This document shows positions 6,618-15,233 of a stretch of 27,758 nt of DNA, piece after piece. Each line of letters begins with the position of its first letter. Positions within the stretch are counted from its first letter, which is position 1. The notes below the pieces were generated by a model. That model was given only the letters and a program-made list of their open reading frames with translations. It ran no database searches and was not told where the DNA came from. The DNA lies in contig CAZFHI010000025.1 of NCBI GenBank assembly GCA_964518875.1, positions 1 through 27,758 on the forward strand. The letters are read 5' to 3'. The DNA is from DTU024 sp964518875. GTDB lineage: Bacteria > Bacillota > Clostridia > Christensenellales > Aristaeellaceae. Both the position numbers and the translations under genes were made by a program.

Positions 6618-7898
6618 TTATTCGTCTGATGTATTTACAAAAATCTTTTTTCTTTTATTTCTGCGCTTTCTCGGTACAGAGTTCGCTAAATCTACGTTTA
6701 TGCTTATTCTCGGCGCAGCGGCGCTCCTGTTCTTTGTTACATTCAACACAAGCGAAACACCGATAATATTTGTAAACAAATTAGATCCTCCGTAGCTCAA
6801 GAAAGGCAGAGGTATGCCTGTTATAGGCATAATACCTATGGTCATGGCAATGTTTTGGAACACATGGAAAAAAATCATTGCCATAACGCCTATTATTATT
6901 AGTCGTCCGAATTTGTCTACGGTATATCTGGCTAAATACAGCATTCGCATTATAATAAGAAAATATATGAATATTATTATGCAGCAGCCTGTAAAGCCGA
7001 CAGCCTCGCCTATCGTTGAAAAGACGAAGTCCGTCCAGTCTTCAGGCACAAAATCAAGATGGCTGTGGGATCCTGCAATAAAAAGTCCTATGCCGTTTGC
7101 GCCGCCTGAACCTATGGCTTCCTGTGAGTTAAGTATCTGATACCCCGCATCATTATAGTATTTCTGCGGATCCAGGAAGGACATTATTCTAAGCAGCCTG
7201 TAATCCTCCGACCCGCTTATTATGCCATAGCCGAACAATATGCCCGCTCCTATTGCGCCAAGAACAGCAATTCCAACAAGCCACTTCCAGTTTACGCCGC
7301 CAAAATACATCATGGTATATAAAATTACCGCCATAACCATAACAGAACCCGCTTCGCCCTGGAACAGCGTAATTAAGGCAGGAAGTATAAATACGCCTAA
7401 TGTTTTTACAGAATCTGCAAATGTGCTCATAGGTTTGTCAGATTCTGAAAGTCTCTTTGCAAGCATTAATATAATTGCAATTTTAGCAAATTCGCTCGGC
7501 TGAAGCATTCGGCCTAGACCTAACCTGAACCAGCTGCTGACGCTTCTTATGGCAGAAGTGCCAAGCACCAGGACCAAAAGAAATATAATTGTATAATAAA
7601 ACAGTTTTACATACGAGCTGAATTTTTCATAAGGTATGGATACTATAAACCACACTGCAACAGGCGACGCTATTGTAAAAATAGCCTGCCAGCGTCCTGA
7701 TTGTGAACTTACTATCTTGTTAATTAAAGGAAGGTCTGCGCTAACATCAGGGTTATATGTCGCTACGGATACAAACAGCACGCCTAAAATCATCATTATG
7801 TACATAAGGAGCAGAAGAAACCAGTCGAAAAAAGGCTTGCTTCGGCTCGTGCTGCCCTGGCTATTTTCCAATTTTTCTTTCCCCCCTAAGCCTTTCAA
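6618..7898 (-). CDS. rodA: SEDS-family peptidoglycan glycosyltransferase RodA
   Basis: Polytopic membrane protein (about ten hydrophobic segments) that polymerises lipid II during elongation together with a class B PBP. Signatures are 'SWFRLGLGRMLQPSEFAKIA', 'GYQILNSQEAIGSGGANGIGL', 'FVPEDWTDFVFSTIGEAVGF', which keeps the Asp matching the proposed catalytic residue, and 'GIPLPFLSYGGSN'. The usual 'QPDLGT'-type motif is changed to 'FQGEAGSVM'. A basic tail ends the protein. The start is uncertain. TTG at 7898 (AAAGGGG 4 nt away) overlaps minD by 38 nt; TTG at 7871 has a G-rich AGGGGGG about 9 nt upstream and a short overlap. Its place after mrdA and minD favours RodA over FtsW. No FtsW is visible in this window. 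Confidence 0.88.
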   Translation of the reverse strand: MKGLGGKEKLENSQGSTSRSKPFFDWFLLLLMYIMMILGVLFVSVATYNPDVSADLPLINKIVSSQSGRWQAIFTIASPVAVWFIVSIPYEKFSSYVKLFYYTIIFLLVLVLGTSAIRSVSSWFRLGLGRMLQPSEFAKIAIILMLAKRLSESDKPMSTFADSVKTLGVFILPALITLFQGEAGSVMVMAVILYTMMYFGGVNWKWLVGIAVLGAIGAGILFGYGIISGSEDYRLLRIMSFLDPQKYYNDAGYQILNSQEAIGSGGANGIGLFIAGSHSHLDFVPEDWTDFVFSTIGEAVGFTGCCIIIFIYFLIIMRMLYLARYTVDKFGRLIIIGVMAMIFFHVFQNIAMTIGIMPITGIPLPFLSYGGSNLFTNIIGVSLVLNVTKNRSAAAPRISINVDLANSVPRKRRNKRKKIFVNTSDE

Positions 7899-8646
7899 AG
7901 AACCCCTTTATGCTTCCGATATTATCTTCAAAGCTTAACGGCACGTCTAATCCTTGCATTCTTGAGGCAAGATTTTCAAATGCCAGAAGAACGTTTTTAT
8001 CCCTGCACTCCAGTACAGGCTTGCCTTCCACAACGGTTTCGTGAAATTTCCTGCTGAATGGTATAGCGCCTAAAAGCTTCATATCAAGCGTCTCTGCAAT
8101 TTGCGACGGCTTTACATTTCCCTCAAGTTTATTTAAAACAAGATAAGGCTGCTTATGCTTTATTGAAAATAATATGCCTGCAGTTTTTTCAGTGTCGCGC
8201 ACACAGACGTGGTCTGTAGTCGCAACAAGTATGCATTCATCAGATAAATCTATAAAGTTCTTAAGCCCGCGCCCTATGCCTGCCGGAGAATCTATTATAA
8301 CTATATCAAAATATTTTTTTATGGTTGCAAATATTTTATTTAATTCTTTCTTCCTGAAATCAGAAGGCTTCGCGTTTTGTCCTCCGACAAGCAGGTACAG
8401 ATTATGATATGTATTGTGCTGAACCATAGCGTCTTCCAGAGTGCAGCGTTTTAAAATGCAGTCGTCCAGTTCATACAGCACCTTATTCTGCAGACCCAAA
8501 ATAAGGTCCTGGTTTCTAAGGCCTACGTCTGCATCGACTATCAGCGTTCTCAATGCTCGTTTTGCAAAATAAACGGCAAGGCTTGCCGCAGCTGTTGATT
8601 TTCCAACGCCGCCTTTTCCGGAAGCTATAAGCCAAATTTTACCCAT
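7861..8646 (-). CDS. minD: Septum-site determining ATPase MinD
   Basis: Membrane-associated P-loop ATPase that in known systems positions division through MinC. The 261-aa protein has the deviant Walker A 'SGKGGVGKST' (signature Lys 11, P-loop Lys 16), 'DADVGLRNQD', the Walker B-like 'IIDSPAGIG', and a C-terminal amphipathic basic helix ('SIKGFFERLRGERK', about 245-258) that fits the MinD membrane-targeting sequence. The last feature separates it from soluble ParA or MRP proteins. The ATG has AAAGGAGG 4-5 nt upstream and lies 10 nt after the mrdA stop. Related clusters carry minC before and often minE after minD; neither is present here, so the partner is unknown. Confidence 0.9.
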   Translation of the reverse strand: MGKIWLIASGKGGVGKSTAAASLAVYFAKRALRTLIVDADVGLRNQDLILGLQNKVLYELDDCILKRCTLEDAMVQHNTYHNLYLLVGGQNAKPSDFRKKELNKIFATIKKYFDIVIIDSPAGIGRGLKNFIDLSDECILVATTDHVCVRDTEKTAGILFSIKHKQPYLVLNKLEGNVKPSQIAETLDMKLLGAIPFSRKFHETVVEGKPVLECRDKNVLLAFENLASRMQGLDVPLSFEDNIGSIKGFFERLRGERKIGK

Positions 8647-8656
8647 GTATCCTCCT

Positions 8657-11185
8657 TTATGGCATTAACTCGTTGCCTGGAACTACCTGTATATCGCTTG
8701 TCTGCTTAGTGCGGTTATCCATCCACCAGGTTATAAAATCCTTTGCGGCAAGAACGGATTCACCGCCAGAAAATCCGTTTGGTATAAGCGTAACGACAAC
8801 AATTTCCGCAGGCGTTTCAAATGGCGTAATAGCTATAAACCAGCCGTTGTTTTCTACGTCAAGCTGAACGCCGCCTATTGTTATCTGCGAGGTGCCGGTC
8901 TTGGCCCACAGATTATCAACATATTTCCAGCGTCTGAAGTAGCGTCCTGCAGTACCGCCCTGATCCGCGTCAACAACGCCCTTCATACCTTCGCGTAGGT
9001 ACGGTAAAAATTTATCTACCCCTTCAAGCTCTCCAAAAAGCGTAGGCTCATATTTGTTTAAAATTTCGCCTTCAGGGGACACAACGGAGTCTATTACGGA
9101 AAGATTATACACTTTACCGCCGTTCGCTATGGCAAGGGCATACCTTGAAACTGCAGCAGGCGTAAGCATGGTAATGGACTGCCCTATCCCCATCTGCACC
9201 TCCATAGAACCGCCCCATTTAATATCGTTAAGGTAAATCCATATGTTCTGCATTACGGCATTTAAATACACCATGTCTCGCGTCATGTTTAGTTCCGACA
9301 TCAATATAGGTCTTGCCGCGGCGACCCATCCGTCGGAGTGCGTGTTAACAGCCATGTCCATAAGCTTTTTTATGCAGGAGTCCAGCCTTTCCTCCTGATA
9401 GGATATGCCATAGCTCGCGCCTACATTTTTTAAGTGTTTTTTAAGAGAAGCTGCAACCAGTATTGGTACCGAAGTTTCCTGTTCCTGCAATGAAACGTTC
9501 TGGTCGTAAAGCGAAGTCTGGTTTCCAACAATGCTCCTTGTTTCATTTGGCAGCTGCAATCCTGTTTTTGTGGTAAGCCCCATTTTAGCAGCGTACTTAT
9601 ATAGACGGTTCGTACCCGTATCCCCGTACAGCCTGCCTGAAAGCTCATAGAAGAAATAGTTACACGAGTTTTTTATGCCTTGTATAATTGTTTGGTTAGC
9701 GTGCTTTCCACGAGCGTTTGGGCTTATCCAGCATACAGGCGCGTCCTTTTCTTCGTTTGTAAAGCGCGTATATCTTCCTAAGTCGCTTATCTGCTCATCG
9801 ACAGTAAGCTCGCCGGACGTAAGAGCGGCAAGCGCGGTAACCATCTTGAATATTGAACCGGGCTCCGCGCGTTCCTGTATGCACAGATTGCGCATCATAT
9901 GTCTGTCGTCTGTAAGGTAAGGCACAGCGTCCTTGCCTCCCTTTGTAAGGGCGTTGGAATCATAGTTTGGGTACTGCGCCATAGCGAGCACTCTGCCGGT
10001 GTTTACATCTACAACCATCATGGCGCCTTTTTCGGCTAACTTCATTGGATACTTGTCAAAATCTCTTTTTTCCAGACGGTCTCTGTATTTTTCAAGCCAG
10101 GACATGTTTACAAGCTTCTTTTCCTGCACAGACCTTGTGTGCGCAACGTTGCTTTCAATTGCCTGCTCTGCAATTTGCTGGTAGGCGGCGTTTAAAGTAA
10201 GCTTTACATTGTTGCCGTCGCTTGGAGCAGTGTAATCAATTTGCCTCATAAGCCTGCCCTGTTTGTCGACTTCCATTACTCGGCTTCCTTGCCTGCTTGT
10301 AATGTTTGGAGTAAGCCAGTTCTCCATGCTCTTTTCTATTCCCTCTTTGCCTATTATATCGTTCAAGGCATAGCCTAAGGGTTTGAGCTGCTCGCTGTAA
10401 TTATCCGCATCGCTTATTCTGCCCACGTAGCCAACTACCTGCGAAGCCATAGTATTCCTCGGGTAGACTCTTTTTTCTCCTACGGATATATCTATTCCGG
10501 GCAGCATCATTTTCCTGCCTGTTATTTCGCTTACGGCTGCAAAAGGTATATCCTCCGCTATAACAATAGGCACTGAGTTATAAAGGTTCATCTGCATTTC
10601 AGAGTAAATGGCCAATACCTTGAGCATAGTTTCCTCATCCAAGTTCCTTGTGTCAAGGTCGTATAAATCAACAAGATAATTGTAGCATTTTTCGGCCGTA
10701 TTAAATTTTTCGCTCGTTTCAGACAAATAATGGTTGCTGTACCATTGCCGTGAACGTATCGCTAAGGCGCGCTCTGAAACGCCCTTGCCAAAGTTAAACA
10801 CCCATTGCTGTGTTTCAGGATCTCTTTCAATAACAAACTTATTTTTTATTGTCCCGCCGTATTTCTCAATAATATTTATTGCTTCCAAAATAGAAGCGGT
10901 AAACGCCTTATAGTCCTTTTCGCTGTTCTGACGCATTTCGCGGTAAAACGTTACATTAAACACGTCTTCGCTCATTGCCAATACCACAGAGTCTATATCT
11001 GTTATCATACCGCGTTTTCCGGTTATTCTTAGTGTTTTTGTTCTCTTGTTTCCTGCATCCTGCTGGTAATCATCCGCTTTTATTATCTGCAGATTATACA
11101 AGCCGTTTATCAATACAGAAAAACAAATAACAGCAAACAAAGCAAACGCTATAAATCTTATGTTTGTTTTTTTATCAATCTGCAT
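8657..11185 (-). CDS. mrdA: Elongation-specific class B penicillin-binding protein 2
   Basis: Membrane-anchored D,D-transpeptidase that works with RodA. From the ATG at 11185 it is 842 aa: one membrane segment (about 11-28), an N-terminal pedestal domain containing 'GIDISVGEKRVYP' and 'VVGYVGRIS', and a transpeptidase domain with SIFK (Ser444/Lys447), SCN (Ser507-Asn509) and KTGT (Lys762). All catalytic motifs are intact. The frame extends upstream to 11275 inside mreD, but the ATG at 11185 has an AAGGGAG site 7 nt away and starts just before the membrane anchor. The mreD stop overlaps by 11 nt. The SxN-to-KTG distance is about 255 residues, roughly 100 more than in E. coli PBP2; the extra part lies around 570-660. 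Confidence 0.92.
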   Translation of the reverse strand: MQIDKKTNIRFIAFALFAVICFSVLINGLYNLQIIKADDYQQDAGNKRTKTLRITGKRGMITDIDSVVLAMSEDVFNVTFYREMRQNSEKDYKAFTASILEAINIIEKYGGTIKNKFVIERDPETQQWVFNFGKGVSERALAIRSRQWYSNHYLSETSEKFNTAEKCYNYLVDLYDLDTRNLDEETMLKVLAIYSEMQMNLYNSVPIVIAEDIPFAAVSEITGRKMMLPGIDISVGEKRVYPRNTMASQVVGYVGRISDADNYSEQLKPLGYALNDIIGKEGIEKSMENWLTPNITSRQGSRVMEVDKQGRLMRQIDYTAPSDGNNVKLTLNAAYQQIAEQAIESNVAHTRSVQEKKLVNMSWLEKYRDRLEKRDFDKYPMKLAEKGAMMVVDVNTGRVLAMAQYPNYDSNALTKGGKDAVPYLTDDRHMMRNLCIQERAEPGSIFKMVTALAALTSGELTVDEQISDLGRYTRFTNEEKDAPVCWISPNARGKHANQTIIQGIKNSCNYFFYELSGRLYGDTGTNRLYKYAAKMGLTTKTGLQLPNETRSIVGNQTSLYDQNVSLQEQETSVPILVAASLKKHLKNVGASYGISYQEERLDSCIKKLMDMAVNTHSDGWVAAARPILMSELNMTRDMVYLNAVMQNIWIYLNDIKWGGSMEVQMGIGQSITMLTPAAVSRYALAIANGGKVYNLSVIDSVVSPEGEILNKYEPTLFGELEGVDKFLPYLREGMKGVVDADQGGTAGRYFRRWKYVDNLWAKTGTSQITIGGVQLDVENNGWFIAITPFETPAEIVVVTLIPNGFSGGESVLAAKDFITWWMDNRTKQTSDIQVVPGNELMP

Positions 11186-12305
11186 TATTTGCTCCCTTCT
11201 TTTTATCATCCGTACTTTCAGGCGGTTTGTTTTCTTCCGCAAGCATTGCGCCATCACTTGATGATTCTGCAACACATTGCTTTTTATCTGCGTTTTCCTG
11301 TGCGTTTTGCTTTATATCTTTATCGTCAGCTTGCGTATCGTAATCATTTTTTTGAGCTTCCATTGTGTTTCCTTTGCTTTTCAGCTCATTTTCGTCTTTT
11401 ATATTATCAGGCTCATCTGAATTTTGTATTTCGCCTGCGTCTTTCTTAATATCGGCTTCTTTCAAGTCATCATACGCTTCTTCCTTAACATCGTCGTTGT
11501 TTTTGGATAAATCTATTTTTTCAACGCCAGAATCTCTTCTCATTTCAAAACCAACTAACGCGTCCGCTTCCGGCATTTCAGGTATTACTGCTATTTGCTG
11601 CAATTCTTCCGCGCTTAAGTCTTCCTCGTATTGTTCGTAATCGTCTCCTACTTCTTTAATTTCTTTTTTAGGATACATACCGATAAACTTCCTTACAGGA
11701 AACATGGTTAATGAAAGAATTCCCGTATATAGCGCAGCTAAAATAAGGTTTGAAATATGATGCCACGTTATTGTTACGCCGTTTAAAGCAACTATTATAA
11801 TCATAATCAATTCATAAGACGCCTGAAGAGCCATGGCATTTAAGAAAATTCTAACATGCGGGTTCAGATCGTCGGCGCTTGAGCGCCTGAACAGACGCAG
11901 AAACCTTTGCTTGCGCGTTATGTTTATCTTTTTATTCTGCTCTTCACTTTTAAGCTGAATACGGCGCATTTCGCGCTTTATCTCGCTCATATCGGAAAAC
12001 AGCTGGGCAAATATTAAGGAGATAGTAGGGTATATAAGAATATAAAAAGATGATATATTTCTTTCCATTGATTCCATTATTATACCAATAATTGCAGAAC
12101 TTACGAAAGCGTACTTTTTCCCAAGCGAAACAGTAAGTATAGCAATAAGAACCAGATTCAGGTTGCCTATAACTCCGCCGATTCTAAAGTACGGCATTAC
12201 GCATGTCTGCAAAAGGTAAAACAAAAGTATCAGAAAGGCGACTTTTAATGGAAGCAGCAGGTTTTTCCTTACAGCCTTGTTTCTTTTTGCCGACGCCGAT
12301 TTCAT
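11175..12305 (-). CDS. mreD: Rod shape-determining membrane protein MreD with a long acidic tail
   Basis: Polytopic membrane component of the elongasome. The first 205 residues hold about five or six hydrophobic segments in the MreD pattern, interrupted at about 107-150 by a charged, mostly basic loop ('KREMRRIQLKSEEQNKKINI'). MreD is normally about 160-190 aa; this one is 376 aa because of a hydrophilic, Asp/Glu/Lys/Asn-rich tail from about 206 to the end that looks disordered. The ATG at 12305 overlaps the mreC stop by one base (TGATG) and has GGAGG 7-8 nt upstream. A TTG one codon earlier is less likely. Identity rests on the membrane pattern plus its position between mreC and mrdA. Confidence 0.83.
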   Translation of the reverse strand: MKSASAKRNKAVRKNLLLPLKVAFLILLFYLLQTCVMPYFRIGGVIGNLNLVLIAILTVSLGKKYAFVSSAIIGIIMESMERNISSFYILIYPTISLIFAQLFSDMSEIKREMRRIQLKSEEQNKKINITRKQRFLRLFRRSSADDLNPHVRIFLNAMALQASYELIMIIIVALNGVTITWHHISNLILAALYTGILSLTMFPVRKFIGMYPKKEIKEVGDDYEQYEEDLSAEELQQIAVIPEMPEADALVGFEMRRDSGVEKIDLSKNNDDVKEEAYDDLKEADIKKDAGEIQNSDEPDNIKDENELKSKGNTMEAQKNDYDTQADDKDIKQNAQENADKKQCVAESSSDGAMLAEENKPPESTDDKKKGANNAD

Positions 12306-13516
12306 CAATCTTCCTCCACCGTCATCTGCTCCACAGAAAATGTTGCTGTTGGAGTCGGCGATGGCTCCGGCGTTTCGGTCGGCTCCGGCGTTTCAGTTGC
12401 GCTTTCAGGAATATAGTCGTTATAGATTACTTCATCGGTATTTTCAGGCCTTGCCGAAGGCTCCGGCGTTTTCTCAGGAAGCGGTGTTTCGGAAATCTCA
12501 GGCGACGGAGTAGGCGTAAGAGCCGTTTGCTGGCCTATGAATGTTGGCAACGGGAATTTGGTAGGCAGAGGAACAAATGTAGATTCTGACGCTGCATCGC
12601 GGTTATCCGCGGCTTCCGGTGTTGTAGGCCTGTACCTGTATACAATTGCATACTCAATATGGTCGAAGTCCGCAATAGGGTCTACGACTACATATTGCTT
12701 ATTCGCGTCCAGGCCTCGCGTGCTTTCTCTTACATAGCCTATAGGTATTCCTTTAGGGAACTCCATGCCCACGCCTGAAGTAACCACTCTGTCGCCAGGA
12801 CGAGGAAGAGTTGTGTAGGATAAATAATACATACGGCATTCGTATTTGCCGTTAATAGAAAGCGTACCCTGCAACGCTCCCTGGTCTCTGCTGGATTCTA
12901 TCAAAGCGGAAATGCTGCAGTCCGCATCGACTATGCATTTTACAGAGCAGCTGTCCGGCTTTACGTCGTATGTATATCCTATAAGAGCCCCTGGCACTGC
13001 AACGGCCATATAGTTGTCAACGCCGTCTTTTGTTCCTACGTCCAAGCCCAAATTATATGTGTAGTTGTCTGAATTTCGTGAAATAACCTTTGCCTTTACG
13101 CCGTCAAGCTTAGGGTTGCGCACAATTTCATCGTTTAAATCCGCAAACTGCGAAAGCTGATACTCCAGGGCTTCGACGCGCATGGCTCTATCTGTAAGAA
13201 CGTCAACCTGCTCTAAAAGCTTGTTGTATTCTTCTTCAAGCGTGCTGCGGTACTTAAGTTTTCGCAGGTATTCCGCAACAGCGTCCGTTACTCCGGAAAA
13301 AGATTTCTGCACCGGCGTAATAACTTTTGAAACAACGCGTCTTGGCGCGTCAAGCATTTTAACGTCCGGGAAAAATTGTGAAGCTATCATAGCCACTATT
13401 GTCAAAACAAGTATCGCTATTACCGCAAGGCCTACAATTTTGCGTATCGTCTGGCTTCGTTCCAGGCGCTTTCGCTCTTTTTTGTTTTTATTCCTGCGAC
13501 TGTTGTCTTTTGGCAT
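12305..13516 (-). CDS. mreC: Rod shape-determining protein MreC
   Basis: Bitopic elongasome scaffold, 403 aa. A very basic cytoplasmic N-terminus is followed by one membrane segment (about 27-48), a coiled-coil stretch ('STLEEEYNKLLEQVDVLTDR'), and the paired beta-barrel domain with 'VKAKVISRNSDNYTYNLGLD', 'GTKDGVDNYMAV', 'TLPRPGDRVVTSGVGMEFP' and 'GIPIGYV', the standard MreC pattern. The last 105 or so residues are a Pro/Thr/Glu/Ser-rich tail with repeats such as 'TPEPTETPEPSPTP', which probably lies outside the membrane. The ATG is 3 nt after the mreB stop, with a GAGGAAG site inside the end of mreB. Confidence 0.93.
   Translation of the reverse strand: MPKDNSRRNKNKKERKRLERSQTIRKIVGLAVIAILVLTIVAMIASQFFPDVKMLDAPRRVVSKVITPVQKSFSGVTDAVAEYLRKLKYRSTLEEEYNKLLEQVDVLTDRAMRVEALEYQLSQFADLNDEIVRNPKLDGVKAKVISRNSDNYTYNLGLDVGTKDGVDNYMAVAVPGALIGYTYDVKPDSCSVKCIVDADCSISALIESSRDQGALQGTLSINGKYECRMYYLSYTTLPRPGDRVVTSGVGMEFPKGIPIGYVRESTRGLDANKQYVVVDPIADFDHIEYAIVYRYRPTTPEAADNRDAASESTFVPLPTKFPLPTFIGQQTALTPTPSPEISETPLPEKTPEPSARPENTDEVIYNDYIPESATETPEPTETPEPSPTPTATFSVEQMTVEED
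12363..12398. repeat. Tandem 18-bp repeat in the mreC tail
   Basis: Two adjacent 18-bp units beginning GGCTCCGGCGTTTC (12363-12380 and 12381-12398) encode the repeated Thr/Pro/Glu tail of MreC. A third partial copy lies near 12461-12474. Such in-frame repeats can change number by slippage, so the tail length may vary between strains. Confidence 0.7.
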
Positions 13517-13519
13517 GAC

Positions 13520-14560
13520 TCAGGCTTCCTCACTTTGCAGCATATTGGAAGAGCCTATATGAGCAAGCAAATCAGGGTTATCAGCAAGCTCGCCTAAACC
13601 TAAGGCTGCGCATGCAGAAGGGTTTTTTGCAATAGTAACGGGCAATTCAAGCTGCTGAGATATAAAGCTTTCCATGCCGTAAAGCTGGGAAGCGCCGCCC
13701 GTTAAAAAAATACCTTTTTTTAAAACATCCGCAGACAATTCCGGCGGGGCTTTTTCAAGCACATTTATAATAGTCTGCACTATCAAGCTGCAGGGTTCCT
13801 GAAGCGCTTCATATATTTTAGAAGAAGATATTTCTGCGGTTTGAGGCAGCCCCGTAACGAGGTCGCGGCCCCTTATCATAACCTTTCTGTCTTCCTTCAC
13901 AGGCAGAGCGGAACCCCAGTCTATTTTTAAGTCCTCAGCCATTCTATCGCCTATAAGCATTTTATAGTCGTCCTTAATGAATTCCATTATGGCTTCGTCC
14001 ATCTTAATGCCGCCTGTTTTAATCGAACGCGCGGCAACCATTCCTCCTGTGGAAATAAGCGCAACCTCCGTAGTGCCCCCGCCTATATCAACCACCATGC
14101 TTCCTTCCGGCTGAAACACTGGAAGACCTGCTCCAAGCGCTGATGCAAAGGGCTTTTCAATTAAGTGCACAGCGTTTTTGCGTGCTCCGGCGTTAACTGT
14201 CGCTTCTCGAACCACGCGTCTTTCAACGGACGATACATGGCAGGGAATTGAAATAAAAACCTGAGGCTTTATAATATGCGAAGCGCCTATTGCCTTCCTT
14301 ATGAAATACCTTAATATTGTTTCCGTCATGCGATATTCTTTAACCGTGCCGTCCTGTAAAGGGCGGATCGCTAAATCGCCGCCTGTCGTTCTGCCAAGCA
14401 GCGCGCGCGCATCTGCGCCAATCGCTTTGAGAGTCCGCTTTGGGCCGGAAGAAACAATAAGCAGCGTCGGCTCGTTTATAAGTATCGCTTTTTTGTTAAC
14501 ATAGACTAAGGTATTAGAGGTTCCTAAGTCAATCCCCAAAGAAGGAGCAATAATCGCCAT
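13520..14560 (-). CDS. mreB: Actin-like rod-shape protein MreB
   Basis: Cytoplasmic actin homologue that orients the elongation machinery; 346 aa, the usual length. Nucleotide-binding motifs are 'LGIDLGTSNTLVYV' (phosphate 1), 'MVVDIGGGTTEVALIS' (phosphate 2) and 'GIFLTGGASQLYGM' (adenosine). 'ERRVVREATVNAGARKNAVHLIEKPFASALGAGLP' spans further MreB-typical sequence. The ATG follows the maf stop by 27 nt with only a weak GGATT site. It is the second gene of the operon, followed by mreC. The paralogue Mbl cannot be excluded by sequence, but the operon position is that of MreB. Confidence 0.96.
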   Translation of the reverse strand: MAIIAPSLGIDLGTSNTLVYVNKKAILINEPTLLIVSSGPKRTLKAIGADARALLGRTTGGDLAIRPLQDGTVKEYRMTETILRYFIRKAIGASHIIKPQVFISIPCHVSSVERRVVREATVNAGARKNAVHLIEKPFASALGAGLPVFQPEGSMVVDIGGGTTEVALISTGGMVAARSIKTGGIKMDEAIMEFIKDDYKMLIGDRMAEDLKIDWGSALPVKEDRKVMIRGRDLVTGLPQTAEISSSKIYEALQEPCSLIVQTIINVLEKAPPELSADVLKKGIFLTGGASQLYGMESFISQQLELPVTIAKNPSACAALGLGELADNPDLLAHIGSSNMLQSEEA

Positions 14561-14587
14561 ATATTACAAATCCATTCTGATATATTC

Positions 14588-15148
14588 TTAGTAATAGTTA
14601 ATATTTTTAAGCATATCGCGCACAACGCTTGTAGGAAGCCCTATTACATTTGAGTAGCTGCCATGTATTTCTGAAATAAAAGCGCCTGCTATGCCCTGCA
14701 GAGCGTAGCCGCCAGCCTTGTCCATAGGTTCGCCAGTTGAAACGTATTTTTTTATTTCTTCTTCGCTAAGCTTAACCATATGTACACGCGTGCCGCAAAG
14801 CTCAGTAAAGCTTTCACCTGTTTCAGAAATAAGGCAGACTCCGGTATACACAGTGTGCCATCTGCCGCAAAGGCTTTTCAGCATGTTCACTGCATCGTCT
14901 GCGTCCTTAGGTTTGCCGATAACGTTCCCATCTATTGAAACAACTGTATCGGCGGACAATATAATACTGCCTGAACAGCTTTTTTGTACAGCCTCAGCTT
15001 TAATAAGCGCGTTTTGTATTACAGTTTCTTTAGGAGAGCTGAGTTTAACTTCTTCAACATGCGGTATTTCTTTTCTGAACGGTACGCCCATGCTTTTTAA
15101 AAGCTCATACCTTCTTTTTGAAGAAGAGGCCAAAATAATATCCTGCAT
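14588..15148 (-). CDS. maf: Maf-type nucleoside triphosphate pyrophosphatase
   Basis: House-cleaning enzyme that hydrolyses non-canonical nucleotides, or dTTP/UTP, to the monophosphate; 186 aa. Motifs are the N-terminal 'LASSSKRRYELL', 'LSADTVVSIDGNVIGKP' and 'GYALQGIAGAFISEIHGSYSNVIGLP', a wording close to the dTTP/UTP subgroup. The frame is open up to 15184, but the ATG at 15148 starts right at the conserved 'MQDIILASSS', has an AGGGGGTG site about 5 nt away and lies downstream of the predicted promoter. Maf commonly precedes mreB in Bacillota, and here it heads the rod-shape operon; radC, often between them, is absent. Confidence 0.93.
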   Translation of the reverse strand: MQDIILASSSKRRYELLKSMGVPFRKEIPHVEEVKLSSPKETVIQNALIKAEAVQKSCSGSIILSADTVVSIDGNVIGKPKDADDAVNMLKSLCGRWHTVYTGVCLISETGESFTELCGTRVHMVKLSEEEIKKYVSTGEPMDKAGGYALQGIAGAFISEIHGSYSNVIGLPTSVVRDMLKNINYY

Positions 15149-15172
15149 AAAACACCCCCTGCGCACCTGAAC

Positions 15173-15181
15173 AGTATAACA
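15173..15181 (-). promoter_or_regulatory. Extended -10 promoter of the maf-mre operon
   Basis: On the minus strand TGTTATACT (15181-15173) matches the extended -10 form TGnTATAAT with one mismatch. No good -35 hexamer is seen at 16-18 bp, which is normal for extended -10 promoters. It places the transcript start about 18 nt before the maf ATG and lies in the only gap between tatD and maf. Confidence 0.5.
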
Positions 15182-15233
15182 CAAATTTTACAAATAGAGA
15201 AAAAAATATGCAGTTTATTTCTATCTTGTTAAA

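Noticed and set aside
7861..8646. ParA or MRP/flagellar FlhG-type ATPase instead of MinD
   Set aside because: The C-terminal amphipathic membrane-targeting helix and the mre-mrdA-rodA context favour MinD; no flagellar or partition genes are nearby.
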